This document shows positions 7,479 to 16,043 of a stretch of 21,604 nt of DNA, piece after piece. The first letter of the stretch is position 1, and each line of letters starts with the position of its first letter. The translations under genes were made by a program, and so were the position numbers. Origin of the DNA: CAYXUG01 sp964468655 (GTDB taxonomy: Bacteria; Fidelibacterota; Marinisomatia; Marinisomatales; CAYXUG01); NCBI GenBank assembly GCA_964468655.1, contig CAYXUG010000038.1, positions 1 through 21,604 of the forward strand, in the 5' to 3' direction. The notes under the pieces were generated by a model that saw nothing but the letters and a program-made list of their open reading frames with translations, was not told the DNA's origin and made no database searches.

Positions 7479-10400
7479 ATGATTAAAATAGTTCGATCAT
7501 TTCATATCTCCCTTAAAACCTTTTTTTATTTAATACTAGTATATCCTCTTTTCAGCCAAGTAACTCCCACAGTCGGGTTACACAAAAATACTCCCCGTAT
7601 TTTCTGTTTTAAAGGAGCAAATATTGTTACAAAACCCGGACATTTGATTGAAAATGGAGAATTGGTCATTCGGGACGGGATAATCGAATCCGTCGGTAAA
7701 GTGTCAAAAATTCCTGATGATGCTTTTGAAATTGACCTATCAGGAAAAACAATTTACCCCGGATTTATTGAGTCATTTTATTCTTCCAAAAAAACGAAGA
7801 AAAAGGATAAAGACAAAAAGAACTCTAAACAGGTTAAAAGTTCGGCTATTGACCACTGGAATTCTAAAGTCAAACCTGATTACAATCTGTTAGGGGAATT
7901 CAAACCAAAATCCAAGGAAATTGAAACTCTAAGGAAACTGGGGTTTACCACAGCCCAACTCACACCAAATACCGGAATATTCAGGGGAACCGCATCAGTA
8001 ATACATCTTGGGAACTGGCACGCTGATATGATCATTGGTGAATACAGTCCGGCACAGATTATTGCGTTTGAGTATGGCGGCTGGGGAGATAAAAATTATC
8101 CCAATTCTCTTTTGGGTTGTGTTGCACTTATCCGGCAGACACTTTTGGATGTTGACTGGTATAAAAATGCCTGGGATACTTACAACCGATTTCCCAATGA
8201 CAATGAACAACCGGAAATTACCAATTCCCTCAAAATATTAAATGAGCACCTCACATCAGAAAACCCAGTTTGTTTTATAACCAACGAAGAACTTTCAGCA
8301 CTCAGAGCTGAAAAAATTGCAAAAGAATTCGATATCAATCTTTGGCTGCGAGGGAGTGGATACGAATACAGACGCCTAAATGAAATTTCAGAGATAAGCC
8401 CATTTATCATTCTTCCATTAGATTTTCCTGAAAAACCTGATGTGAGTACCTGGGAATCCACCCTCCAGGTTAATAACGAAGATTTACGGCATTGGGACCA
8501 GGCACCTGATAATCCTCAACGTTTAGTTGATTCAGGAATTCGTTTTTCTCTTACTACAGATGGAATGGATAACCGGCTTGACTTCCGAAACAATCTCTTA
8601 CAATCAGTTGAAAGGGGATTTTCAAAAGAAAAAGCACTCGAAGCACTAACTACAATCCCTGCAAAAGCATTAAAACTTGAAAATGTTTTAGGCACCATTG
8701 AAGTAGGAAAAATAGCCAACTTTTTTGTAACGGATGGTGACTATTTCGACAAGGACACAAAAGTTGAAGAAGTTTGGATTAAGGGAGAAAAATATCCGGT
8801 AATTAGTGTGCCGAATGTTAATATTCGAGGTACGTGGTCAATGCTTTGGGAAACGAGAAAAACTTCAAGAGTTGATACATTGAAATTTTCTGGATCATTA
8901 ACTAACCCCAAAGGAGAATTTATTTATGGCGGTCAACCGATTCCTTTACAATCAGTTAATTACGAAAAATCATTGATTTCATTTCAACTGGAGGGCGATT
9001 CTCTTCAAATTCCCGGGATAGTTCGATTTTCTGGAATGGTATTGGAAGATTTTTGTGAGGGTCAGGGACGAATGCCGAAAGGTGATGCCATAAAATGGTT
9101 CGCATCAAAAATCGAACAGGAAATTATTGAAGGTACAGAATCAGATTCAGTAGAAACGAAAAATGAAGCTGAACATCCCAGTAATTTATCCCCTAAATTT
9201 CCAGAAGGTGCATTTGGTTGGGAAGTGCTTCCACAACAACCCTCCATTGTTTTGATAAAAAATGCAACTCTCTGGACATGCAGTAAGGACGGGATTTTAA
9301 AAAACAGTGACCTGCTGGTAAAAAATGGGAAAATCTGGAAAACAGGAAAAAACCTGTCTATTTCAGGCTCATTAAAAGATGCTGTCATTATTGATGCAAA
9401 GGGAAAGCATATCACACCCGGCTTGATTGACTGCCACAACCACAGCGCTGCATTTTCAATAAATGAAGGCACTCAATCGGTTACGGCGGAAGTCCGTATT
9501 GAAGATGTCATCAACAGTGATGATATCGCCATTTACCGTGAGCTTGCAGGGGGATTGACCACTGCAAATATTCTCCATGGTTCTGCCAATGCAATCGGCG
9601 GACAAAATGCGGTGATAAAACTCCGATGGGGCAAAACCCCCGACGAACTCCTTTTTCATATTGCACCTAAGGGAATCAAATTTGCACTTGGGGAAAATGT
9701 AAAACAGAGCAATTGGGGAGACGATTATACAACAAGATATCCTCAAACTCGAATGGGGGTTGAACAAATTATCAGAGATGCATTTCATGCAGCACAAGAA
9801 TATCAAAAGGAGTGGAATAATTACAAATCCCGCAAATCAAGCACACTGAAAAAAATACCCCCCCGTAAAGATTTGGAATTGGAGGCACTGGTTGAAATCC
9901 TGGAAGGTGAGCGGCTTGTACATTGCCACTCTTATAGGCAGGATGAAATACTGATGCTTATTCGTATCGCTGAAGATTTTGGATTTCGAATCGGTACTTT
10001 CCAACACGTCTTAGAAGGTTACAAAGTAGCAGAGGCAATCGCATCTCATGGTGCCGGCGCATCCACGTTTACAGACTGGTGGGCATATAAGTATGAGGTC
10101 ATTGATGCAATCCCTTTTAATGGCGCTTTAATGGATCAGGTAGGTGTTGTCACTTCCTTCAATTCAGACAGCGGAGAATTGGCAAGAAGACTCAATACTG
10201 AAGCTGCAAAGGCCGTTAAATACGGAGGATTAAGTCATGAAGAAGCATTGAAATTCGTTACCATCAATCCTGCCATTCAGCTTGGAATTGATCAAGGGGT
10301 GGGATCACTGGAAACAGGGAAAGATGCCGACTTTGTTATTTGGAGCGATAATCCACTATCATCATTTGCAGTTTGCGAACAGACATGGATTGATGGAATC

Positions 10401-10577
10401 AATTATTTTAATATTGTCAGAGATAAGAAAATGAGAGTAATACAAGAATCAGAACGAAACAAATTGATTCAAAAAGTATTGTCCTCTGAGGAAACCGGGA
10501 ATTCAAAGATGTACGGAAAAGGAAAAAGGAAACCCCGAACCGAACCATTCACGTGTACGGAAGGACTTGTTGAATGA
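7479..10577 (+). CDS. Exported tandem amidohydrolase: degenerate N-terminal domain fused to an intact C-terminal domain
   Basis: A 1032-residue protein with a signal peptide (hydrophobic core about 14-24, possible cleavage near PLFSQ) and two amidohydrolase-superfamily domains. The N-terminal domain (about 40-440) has the beta-sandwich and barrel entry TIYPGFIESF (91-100), but E-S-F stands where D-x-H-x-H should be; it keeps GIFRGTASVIHLGN (166-179) and TTDGMD. A linker domain (about 445-585) joins it to the C-terminal domain (590-990). There the metal site is intact: ITPGLIDCHNH (H653, H655), LVHCHS (H815), FQHVLEGYK (H843) and FNSDSGE (D897). A Lys-rich insert lies at 104-120. Paired exported proteins like this occur in Bacteroidota-type genomes; the substrate is unknown and could be a dipeptide or a cyclic amide. 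The stop overlaps the next start (ATGA). Confidence 0.9.
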   Translation: MIKIVRSFHISLKTFFYLILVYPLFSQVTPTVGLHKNTPRIFCFKGANIVTKPGHLIENGELVIRDGIIESVGKVSKIPDDAFEIDLSGKTIYPGFIESFYSSKKTKKKDKDKKNSKQVKSSAIDHWNSKVKPDYNLLGEFKPKSKEIETLRKLGFTTAQLTPNTGIFRGTASVIHLGNWHADMIIGEYSPAQIIAFEYGGWGDKNYPNSLLGCVALIRQTLLDVDWYKNAWDTYNRFPNDNEQPEITNSLKILNEHLTSENPVCFITNEELSALRAEKIAKEFDINLWLRGSGYEYRRLNEISEISPFIILPLDFPEKPDVSTWESTLQVNNEDLRHWDQAPDNPQRLVDSGIRFSLTTDGMDNRLDFRNNLLQSVERGFSKEKALEALTTIPAKALKLENVLGTIEVGKIANFFVTDGDYFDKDTKVEEVWIKGEKYPVISVPNVNIRGTWSMLWETRKTSRVDTLKFSGSLTNPKGEFIYGGQPIPLQSVNYEKSLISFQLEGDSLQIPGIVRFSGMVLEDFCEGQGRMPKGDAIKWFASKIEQEIIEGTESDSVETKNEAEHPSNLSPKFPEGAFGWEVLPQQPSIVLIKNATLWTCSKDGILKNSDLLVKNGKIWKTGKNLSISGSLKDAVIIDAKGKHITPGLIDCHNHSAAFSINEGTQSVTAEVRIEDVINSDDIAIYRELAGGLTTANILHGSANAIGGQNAVIKLRWGKTPDELLFHIAPKGIKFALGENVKQSNWGDDYTTRYPQTRMGVEQIIRDAFHAAQEYQKEWNNYKSRKSSTLKKIPPRKDLELEALVEILEGERLVHCHSYRQDEILMLIRIAEDFGFRIGTFQHVLEGYKVAEAIASHGAGASTFTDWWAYKYEVIDAIPFNGALMDQVGVVTSFNSDSGELARRLNTEAAKAVKYGGLSHEEALKFVTINPAIQLGIDQGVGSLETGKDADFVIWSDNPLSSFAVCEQTWIDGINYFNIVRDKKMRVIQESERNKLIQKVLSSEETGNSKMYGKGKRKPRTEPFTCTEGLVE

Positions 10578-11905
10578 AAAAGATTAGTTATTTCCTAACA
10601 AGTCTGATTTTGATTTTAAATTCATCGGATCAAATTCCGGCTCCGAAACAATCCCATCCTATTTTAATCAAAGGAGGAGTGATTTACCCCGTTTCCTCTG
10701 AACCTATTTACGGCGGACAAATGTTATTTGAAAATGGCAGGATCACCTGTATTGGCAAATCCTGCAATAATGAACTCCCTGACAATACCGAAACAATAGA
10801 CTTAACAGGAAAACATATTTATCCCGGTTTCATCGCAGCAAACACTACCCTCGGATTAACAGAAATCAACGCTGTGAGAGCAACCCGCGACTATGTTGAA
10901 ACAGGAACCATCAATCCAAATGTTCGGGCTGAAGTGAGCTATAATCCGGATTCGGAACTAATTCCGGTGGCTCGGTCAAATGGCATCACACTCATTAACA
11001 CGGTTCCACGCGGTGGACTTATTTCCGGAACATCAGCAGTCATGATGCTGGATGGCTGGACGTGGGAAAATGCAACCTTAAAGGCACCGACGGGACTTCA
11101 CATCAGGTGGCCCACTTTTTCTCCCCGCAGTGACCGCTGGTGGGAAGATGAAGATGAGGAAAGAGATGAAGCGTGGAAAAAAGCAATCCGGAAAGTTGAA
11201 GACACTTTTCAAATGGCACGGCAATATTTACACGCAAAGGAATCTGAACCCGGAAATCCGCGGCTACCCCGTCACAAACCTGATCTCAGGTGGGAAAGTA
11301 TGATCCCTGTCCTGAAAAAGGAAATACCTGTTTTTGTTCACGCCAATCGAATTCGCCAAATTGAAACTGCAATAAACTGGGCGCATAGAGAAGACGTTAA
11401 CATTGTCATTATGGGCGGAAAGGATTCCTGGCTGATAACTGATTTGCTAAAAAAATATAACGTGCCTGTAATTCTTGAAAGCATCCACTCCCTACCATCC
11501 AGAAGGTGGGAAGATTATGACACTCCATTCACAACACCGTGGAAACTGACAAAAGCGGGAGTAAAATTCTGCATTTCTGCCAGCAGCAGTCCCTTTCAGG
11601 CGCCTCATCAGAGAAACCTCCCATATCACGCAGCCACAGCCGCCGCTTATGGACTCTCCAAAAATGAAGCGCTGAAAACTATTACACTCTACGCGGCTGA
11701 AATTCTTGGAGTAAAGGACAAGGTTGGTTCATTGGAACTTCACAAGGACGCAACCTTCATCGTTACAGATGGCGACCCCTTAGAAGTAATGACACAGGTG
11801 GAAATGGAATTTATACAGGGGAAAAAGATTGATTTGAGTGACCGGCACAAAATGCTGTATTCGAAATATCAGAAAAAATACAGGCAGCTTGGAATTATCA
11901 AATAA
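10574..11905 (+). CDS. Exported amidohydrolase-like protein lacking the HxH motif (probable pseudoenzyme partner)
   Basis: A 443-residue amidohydrolase-fold protein with an N-terminal hydrophobic signal (5-17) whose cleavage site is unclear. The barrel entry is HIYPGFIAANTTLG (81-94), so the first-strand metal-binding His pair is absent. It keeps the family segment PRGGLISGTSAVMMLDGW (145-162), a H256 in FVHAN, LESIH (301-305) and the C-terminal GSLELHKDATFIVTDGDP. An acidic/Trp-rich stretch, RWWEDEDEERDEAW, lies at 188-201. The ATG overlaps the stop of the preceding amidohydrolase gene by 4 nt, so the two are cotranslated and likely form a complex. Loss of the first metal ligands suggests a structural or regulatory subunit, although an unusual single-metal enzyme cannot be excluded. 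Confidence 0.88.
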   Translation: MKKISYFLTSLILILNSSDQIPAPKQSHPILIKGGVIYPVSSEPIYGGQMLFENGRITCIGKSCNNELPDNTETIDLTGKHIYPGFIAANTTLGLTEINAVRATRDYVETGTINPNVRAEVSYNPDSELIPVARSNGITLINTVPRGGLISGTSAVMMLDGWTWENATLKAPTGLHIRWPTFSPRSDRWWEDEDEERDEAWKKAIRKVEDTFQMARQYLHAKESEPGNPRLPRHKPDLRWESMIPVLKKEIPVFVHANRIRQIETAINWAHREDVNIVIMGGKDSWLITDLLKKYNVPVILESIHSLPSRRWEDYDTPFTTPWKLTKAGVKFCISASSSPFQAPHQRNLPYHAATAAAYGLSKNEALKTITLYAAEILGVKDKVGSLELHKDATFIVTDGDPLEVMTQVEMEFIQGKKIDLSDRHKMLYSKYQKKYRQLGIIK

Positions 11906-11923
11906 ACCGGTTGTTAATCAATA

Positions 11924-12373
11924 TTAAGATTTTATTTTTTTGAGAGTTATCATTATTTCCAGCGCTGCCATCATCCCCTCTTCCCCTTTGTGACCTTTTT
12001 TCCCTCCTGACCGTTCCAGTGCTTGATCTTTATTTTCAGTAGTTAGAACACCAAAAATTACGGGTATTTTCGCATTTCGGGCAATTTCACCGACACCTCT
12101 TGTTACATTTTCGCACACATAATCAAAGTGAGGAGTGTCTCCCCGGATTACAACCCCAAGACAAACAACAGCATCAAACTCACCGGATTGAACAACTTTA
12201 TTTGCAACTTGGGGAATTTCAAACGAACCGGGTACATTGAATTGTTGAAGATTATCAAGTGATCCACCATTTTCAACAAACTTACTTTTTGCACCCTCAA
12301 CAAGTTTATCTGACAAATCTGAATAAAACGTGCTCACAACAAGAGCTACCGTTTTATCCCGAAAATCAGCCAT
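11924..12373 (-). CDS. ribH: 6,7-dimethyl-8-ribityllumazine synthase
   Basis: A cytosolic enzyme that condenses 5-amino-6-ribitylaminouracil with 3,4-dihydroxy-2-butanone 4-phosphate to give the last precursor of riboflavin. The 149-residue length is typical. Diagnostic segments are VPGSFEIP (47-54), GVVIRGDTPHFDYVCE (73-88) with catalytic-type H82, FGVLTTEN (107-114) and R121 near the C-terminus. The phosphate-binding tail reads GGKKGHKG, where most homologues have Asn instead of His128. It is last in the rib operon; its ATG overlaps the end of ribBA by 8 nt. Its stop is only 18 nt from the convergent stop of the amidohydrolase gene, with no obvious hairpin terminator between them. Confidence 0.97.
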   Translation of the reverse strand: MADFRDKTVALVVSTFYSDLSDKLVEGAKSKFVENGGSLDNLQQFNVPGSFEIPQVANKVVQSGEFDAVVCLGVVIRGDTPHFDYVCENVTRGVGEIARNAKIPVIFGVLTTENKDQALERSGGKKGHKGEEGMMAALEIMITLKKIKS

Positions 12374-13601
12374 TTTTTCCGTTTTTATCTTCCTGAAGAA
12401 TCAGGTGACCAAGTTTATCCCGCTTTGTCTCGAGGTAACGTCTATTGCTTTTTTTAGGTTTCACTTCTAACGGAACTCTTTCCACAATTTTCAATCCGAA
12501 TCCATCCAATGCTACAATTTTCCTCGGATTGTTCGTCAAAAGTTTCATTTCCCGAACTCCCAAATCATACAATATCTGAGCGCCTGTACCATAATCACGC
12601 AAATCTGGTAGAAATCCGAGTTTCTCGTTCGCTTCTACAGTATCCATTCCAAGGTCCTGAAATTCATATGCTTTAATTTTATGTTTCAACCCAATTCCTC
12701 TTCCCTCCTGTCTCAGGTATAACAAGATACCTGAATTGGCTTTACCAATGATTGAAAGGGCGGTCTGAAGCTGTTCCCCGCAATCACATCTAATGGACAT
12801 TAACGCATCTCCCGTTAAACATTCTGAATGAACCCGAACCAGTGGTTTTGTTTTTTCAGTTATATTACCCTTTACCAGCGCAATATGATTTTCATCGGTT
12901 TGAATGTGCCTGTATAAATGAAGTTTAAAATTCCCAAATCTATTGGGGAAATCAGAAACTGCCGTGCACTCGATCATTTTTTCTGTCTGGCGGCGGTAGG
13001 TAATAAGATCTGCTATGGTCATGATTTTCAAATTATGTTCGGCTGCAATTTCCAGAAGCCGGTCTCTTTTCGCCATTCTTCCATCATTATCGATTATTTC
13101 ACACAGTACACTTGTCGTTTGAAATCCGGCAAGCCTCGCAAGATCAATAGCAGCTTCTGTGTGACCTGCACGCTCAAGTACACCTTCCGGACAACCGACG
13201 ATAGGGAAAATATGCCCCGGTCTTGCTAAATCTACCGGTTTTGAATCTGGATTATTTAGCGCTTTAATCGTTTCATACCGATCGAAAGCTGAAATTCCGG
13301 TAGACGTGTTATTTACCGCATCCACAGAAACAGTGAACTGGGTACCATGAAGAGAAGTATTCTGATGAGCCATTTCTTCCAATTGCAATTCTACCGCCCT
13401 CTCCTTGGTAATGGGAGTGCATATAAGCCCTCTGCCGTATTTTGTCATAAAATTGATTGCCTCTGGTGTAACCGTATCTGCAGGCATGACAAAATCACCT
13501 TCATTCTCTCTGTCTTCATCATCTACCACAATAACCATCTCTCCAAGGTGAATTGCAGAAATAATTTCCGGTATGGTTGAAAATTGTTTTTTAGTTGTCA
13601 T
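12366..13601 (-). CDS. ribBA: Bifunctional 3,4-dihydroxy-2-butanone 4-phosphate synthase / GTP cyclohydrolase II
   Basis: A two-domain cytosolic enzyme supplying both branches of riboflavin synthesis. The N-terminal DHBP synthase (about 1-205) has DDEDRENEGD (27-36), RPGHIFPI and RAGHTEAAIDLARLAG (144-159), and converts ribulose 5-phosphate. The C-terminal GTP cyclohydrolase II (about 210-400) has VRVHSECLTGD, zinc ligands C261, C272 and C274, LRQEGRGIGL (296-305) and NNPRK (357-361). The 411-residue length matches full bifunctional RibBA, and the signature residues of both halves are present, so both activities are expected. Its ATG overlaps the ribE stop (ATGA), with GGGAG about 14 nt upstream, and its 3' end overlaps ribH by 8 nt. 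Confidence 0.97.
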   Translation of the reverse strand: MTTKKQFSTIPEIISAIHLGEMVIVVDDEDRENEGDFVMPADTVTPEAINFMTKYGRGLICTPITKERAVELQLEEMAHQNTSLHGTQFTVSVDAVNNTSTGISAFDRYETIKALNNPDSKPVDLARPGHIFPIVGCPEGVLERAGHTEAAIDLARLAGFQTTSVLCEIIDNDGRMAKRDRLLEIAAEHNLKIMTIADLITYRRQTEKMIECTAVSDFPNRFGNFKLHLYRHIQTDENHIALVKGNITEKTKPLVRVHSECLTGDALMSIRCDCGEQLQTALSIIGKANSGILLYLRQEGRGIGLKHKIKAYEFQDLGMDTVEANEKLGFLPDLRDYGTGAQILYDLGVREMKLLTNNPRKIVALDGFGLKIVERVPLEVKPKKSNRRYLETKRDKLGHLILQEDKNGKNG

Positions 13602-14206
13602 AAGCCGTTACTTCTCCCTTTTTCAACACCTGACTTTAAAATGTATTTACCCAATATATCAAATTCAATATTTAAACGGTGATTGATTTTGCACTTGTCC
13701 AGATTTGTCAGGTTCAATGTATGCGGTATGAGCGCAATTCTGAAAATATTGACTATACATTCCGCAATTGTGAGACTCACTCCATTCACTGCAACAGAAC
13801 CGCTTTCCACAATTAAATTACGATGTTTCTTCGGAATTTTAATAGTCATCTCTCTGCTGTCACCCAACTCTTCAACATTCACTACAGTTCCCGTACAATC
13901 AATATGACCCAACACAAAATGTCCGCTTACAAAGTCATTCAATTTCAGAGAAGGTTCCAGATTCACCTCATCACCGACTTTCAATTCTGCCAATGTGGTT
14001 TTCACAATGGTGGCTGGTACTACACTGAAATATAAATGATGTTTCTTTATTTTCTCAACTGTCAGACAAGCACCGTTAACTGCAACGCTATCATTAATTG
14101 CAATGCCGTTCAGCATACCTCTTGTATTGATCACAAGTGTGGCGATGTCACTTTTCGGCTCAATGGAAGCAACTTTTCCAAGACCGATTACGATTCCGCT
14201 AAACAT
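13598..14206 (-). CDS. ribE: Riboflavin synthase alpha chain
   Basis: Catalyses the dismutation of two lumazine molecules into riboflavin and a pyrimidine. It starts with the family hallmark MFSGIV, which fixes the start; AGG lies about 9 nt upstream. The 202 residues form the two expected homologous lumazine-binding repeats: first SVAVNGACLTV (40-50) with the active-site-type Cys47, second SVAVNGVSLTIAE (about 136-148). SGHFVLGHIDCTG lies between them. A short C-terminal tail ends KGRSNGL. Overlap with ribD upstream is 8 nt and with ribBA downstream is 4 nt. It is the ribB of Bacillus nomenclature. Confidence 0.96.
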   Translation of the reverse strand: MFSGIVIGLGKVASIEPKSDIATLVINTRGMLNGIAINDSVAVNGACLTVEKIKKHHLYFSVVPATIVKTTLAELKVGDEVNLEPSLKLNDFVSGHFVLGHIDCTGTVVNVEELGDSREMTIKIPKKHRNLIVESGSVAVNGVSLTIAECIVNIFRIALIPHTLNLTNLDKCKINHRLNIEFDILGKYILKSGVEKGRSNGL

Positions 14207-15293
14207 TTTTCAACCTGTAAATAGTCTTTTTATCAACTCCTGATACGTATTCTTCAAACTTAGTATAACCATTATCAGGCAATGTATCCAGTTTAAACTT
14301 TTTTCCTACTTTTATTCCATTAGGTGACCGGTAAATGATTACCTCCCTGCATAATTTTTCTCTTATCAACGATTCACCGAAAACTCCGCCTCCTTCAATA
14401 AGGAGTGAAATTTTATTCAACTCACCTAATGTCTCTAGTACTTTTATCAAAGTTAACTCCTGATCATTCAATGGGTGCTGGTGAACATAAACAGGTAAAT
14501 TCTCATTAGTATTTCTGGAAAAAAAGTAAATTGACTGAGTATTATTATCAAATACTTTTGCAGAATTTTTTATTTTACCATTTCGGTCCAAAATGACTCT
14601 GTCTGGATTCCTGCCCGATATGTTACGAACCGTCAGTGACGGATCGTCCATCAGAACTGTTTGAGTACCTACCATAATTGCATCGAATTCCGATCTCATT
14701 CTGTGGACTTCCGCACGCGACTCCTCACAGGATATCCATTTGCCACTGTCGTCAGGTCTGGTATAAAATTCATCCTTAGACAATGCCAGTTTCAACGTTG
14801 TATAGGGTAATCGGGTTTGTTTCCAAAAGTGGTAAAACCGGTTCATCTCCTGCACTTCATTTTCCAGTACGCCAGTGACCACCTCAGTTCCTGCTTTCTG
14901 CAATGATTCAGCACTTTTCCCCATCATCCTGGGATCAGGGTCTAAGGAACCAATCACTACACGTTTAATTTTGGAGTTCAGTATAACATCAGTGCAGGGA
15001 GGCGTTTTTCCGAAATGGTTGCACGGCTCAAGTGTAATGTAGAGTGTTGAATCTTTTTCACACCCATTCCGGATTGCATTCACTTCTGCGTGTTCAGAAC
15101 CAAACCGTTCATGGAAACCTTCTCCCAATATATTTCCGTCTTTGACGATTACAGCCCCCACCATGGGATTGGGAGAGACTTTTCCCGCACCTTGTTTAGC
15201 AAGGTTAAGCGCTTGCTTCATGAAATTCTCATCAATATCTATTCTATTGGAACCGGGTGACATAACAATGGGTAAATCTAAAAACTTATTCAT
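14199..15293 (-). CDS. ribD: Bifunctional pyrimidine deaminase / 5-amino-6-(5-phosphoribosylamino)uracil reductase
   Basis: Carries out the second and third steps after GTP cyclohydrolase. The deaminase domain (about 20-150) has the zinc motif HAEVNAI (H68, E70) and PCNHFGKTPPC (C91, C100). The reductase domain (about 160-364) has LPYTTLKLALSKD, KWIS, FDAIMVGTQTVLMDDPSLTVR and LIEGGG. The usual reductase segment A-S-L-D-G reads L-S-K-D-E here. Length is 364 residues, normal. Met1 at 15293 gives about 10 extra N-terminal residues; Met11 at 15263 is an alternative start and neither has a strong Shine-Dalgarno sequence. It is first gene of the ribD-ribE-ribBA-ribH operon. I looked for an FMN riboswitch ahead of it and did not find its conserved core. 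Confidence 0.95.
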   Translation of the reverse strand: MNKFLDLPIVMSPGSNRIDIDENFMKQALNLAKQGAGKVSPNPMVGAVIVKDGNILGEGFHERFGSEHAEVNAIRNGCEKDSTLYITLEPCNHFGKTPPCTDVILNSKIKRVVIGSLDPDPRMMGKSAESLQKAGTEVVTGVLENEVQEMNRFYHFWKQTRLPYTTLKLALSKDEFYTRPDDSGKWISCEESRAEVHRMRSEFDAIMVGTQTVLMDDPSLTVRNISGRNPDRVILDRNGKIKNSAKVFDNNTQSIYFFSRNTNENLPVYVHQHPLNDQELTLIKVLETLGELNKISLLIEGGGVFGESLIREKLCREVIIYRSPNGIKVGKKFKLDTLPDNGYTKFEEYVSGVDKKTIYRLKNV

Positions 15294-15299
15294 AGTTAT

Positions 15300-15465
15300 A
15301 ACAACTACCCTTTAATAGAGTAAAGCCAGCAGCTTCATAGTCGAAACTGCCGGCTTGTTTTCTCAAGCACCTATAAATCTGAAATCAGCGACCGCTTGTG
15401 GCTAAACCAAGATCGGCTGTGAAGACTATCAGTGTACGTTCACTTTTTGATAAGTGATGCATATG
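15300..15465. other. Hairpin-rich noncoding block upstream of ribD, possible structured RNA or dispersed repeat
   Basis: This block is richer in GC than its surroundings and holds several potential stems. An imperfect 10-bp stem at 15323-15356 (AAGCC/GGCTT outer, GCAG/CTGC inner) has a G-U pair on the minus strand but an A-C mismatch on the plus strand, so it folds better as minus-strand RNA. CAAGC (15364-15368) can pair with GCTTG (15394-15398), and CACTT-TTTGAT-AAGTG lies at 15441-15456. Stops break all longer reading frames I tried. It lies between the end of the HmuY-like gene and ribD, so it could serve as a terminator for the receptor operon, a ribD leader, or a repeat element. Confidence 0.4.
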
Positions 15466-15516
15466 AAAATATTTTTTCCATTTATTTCAGCAATCTATAT
15501 TTTCTCCAAGTACCAG

Positions 15517-16032
15517 CTACTCCGTTAGTTCAGCAAAGTTAAAAAGTAAAATTCCACTGCTGTATTCATCAAAATGAAGCTTAAACACTTTGTGTGTAGT
15601 TGTATCATAGATCATGTAATTTTCATCGGATACGCTGATTACATGAGTTTCCATATCATAACTTATTACTTCATTATCACCACCATAAGAAACAATACCA
15701 ACTTCTGTTGACCATTCAACATCTTCAGGAATCACTGAAATTTCGTCGAATGATATGGTGTTATAAACTGCAACCATTACTGAATCACTCAAGATAATAC
15801 TTGGCATATAATAGCCACCGCCAACATCAATATTTTGAAATGATAAATGCCATGTTGCAGTATCAGCTGCCTCAGATGTAGTAACTAAATTGTAATAATA
15901 TGATCCCTCGTTAACATCACTAGTTGTTACTGATATTACATCTAAAGAATCATCTTTATTATTATCTTCTTCAACACACGCAATGAAAATTGTAAGAAGT
16001 AATGATAGACTCAAGATAATGAAATGTTTCAT
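15517..16032 (-). CDS. HmuY-like lipoprotein
   Basis: A 171-residue lipoprotein: hydrophobic signal ending F-I-A-C19, then an acidic linker. The mature part resembles HmuY-family heme-binding proteins: DTATWHLSFQN (57-67), YYMP, and the C-terminal signature YDTTTHKVFKLHFDEY (142-157) followed by G-I-L-L-F-N-F. The heme-ligating His pair of Porphyromonas HmuY cannot be placed with confidence, although H62, H130, H147 and H153 are available. The start is 11 nt after the receptor stop, and its AGGAG ribosome binding site overlaps that stop codon. With the upstream TonB receptor this repeats the hmuY-hmuR pairing, in reverse gene order. The likely role is capture of heme or a related ligand at the cell surface and delivery to the receptor; that ligand is inferred. 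Confidence 0.7.
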   Translation of the reverse strand: MKHFIILSLSLLLTIFIACVEEDNNKDDSLDVISVTTSDVNEGSYYYNLVTTSEAADTATWHLSFQNIDVGGGYYMPSIILSDSVMVAVYNTISFDEISVIPEDVEWSTEVGIVSYGGDNEVISYDMETHVISVSDENYMIYDTTTHKVFKLHFDEYSSGILLFNFAELTE

Positions 16033-16043
16033 CGTTTTCTCTC

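Noticed and set aside
9062..9472. 136-codon open frame on the minus strand
   Set aside because: Antisense shadow of the large amidohydrolase; no signal, domain or upstream site.
11906..11923. Shared terminator between the convergent amidohydrolase and ribH genes
   Set aside because: Only a short AACCGGTT palindrome is present, without a stem-loop followed by a T-tract.
15294..15516. FMN riboswitch ahead of ribD
   Set aside because: The conserved core segments of the FMN element could not be found on the minus strand.
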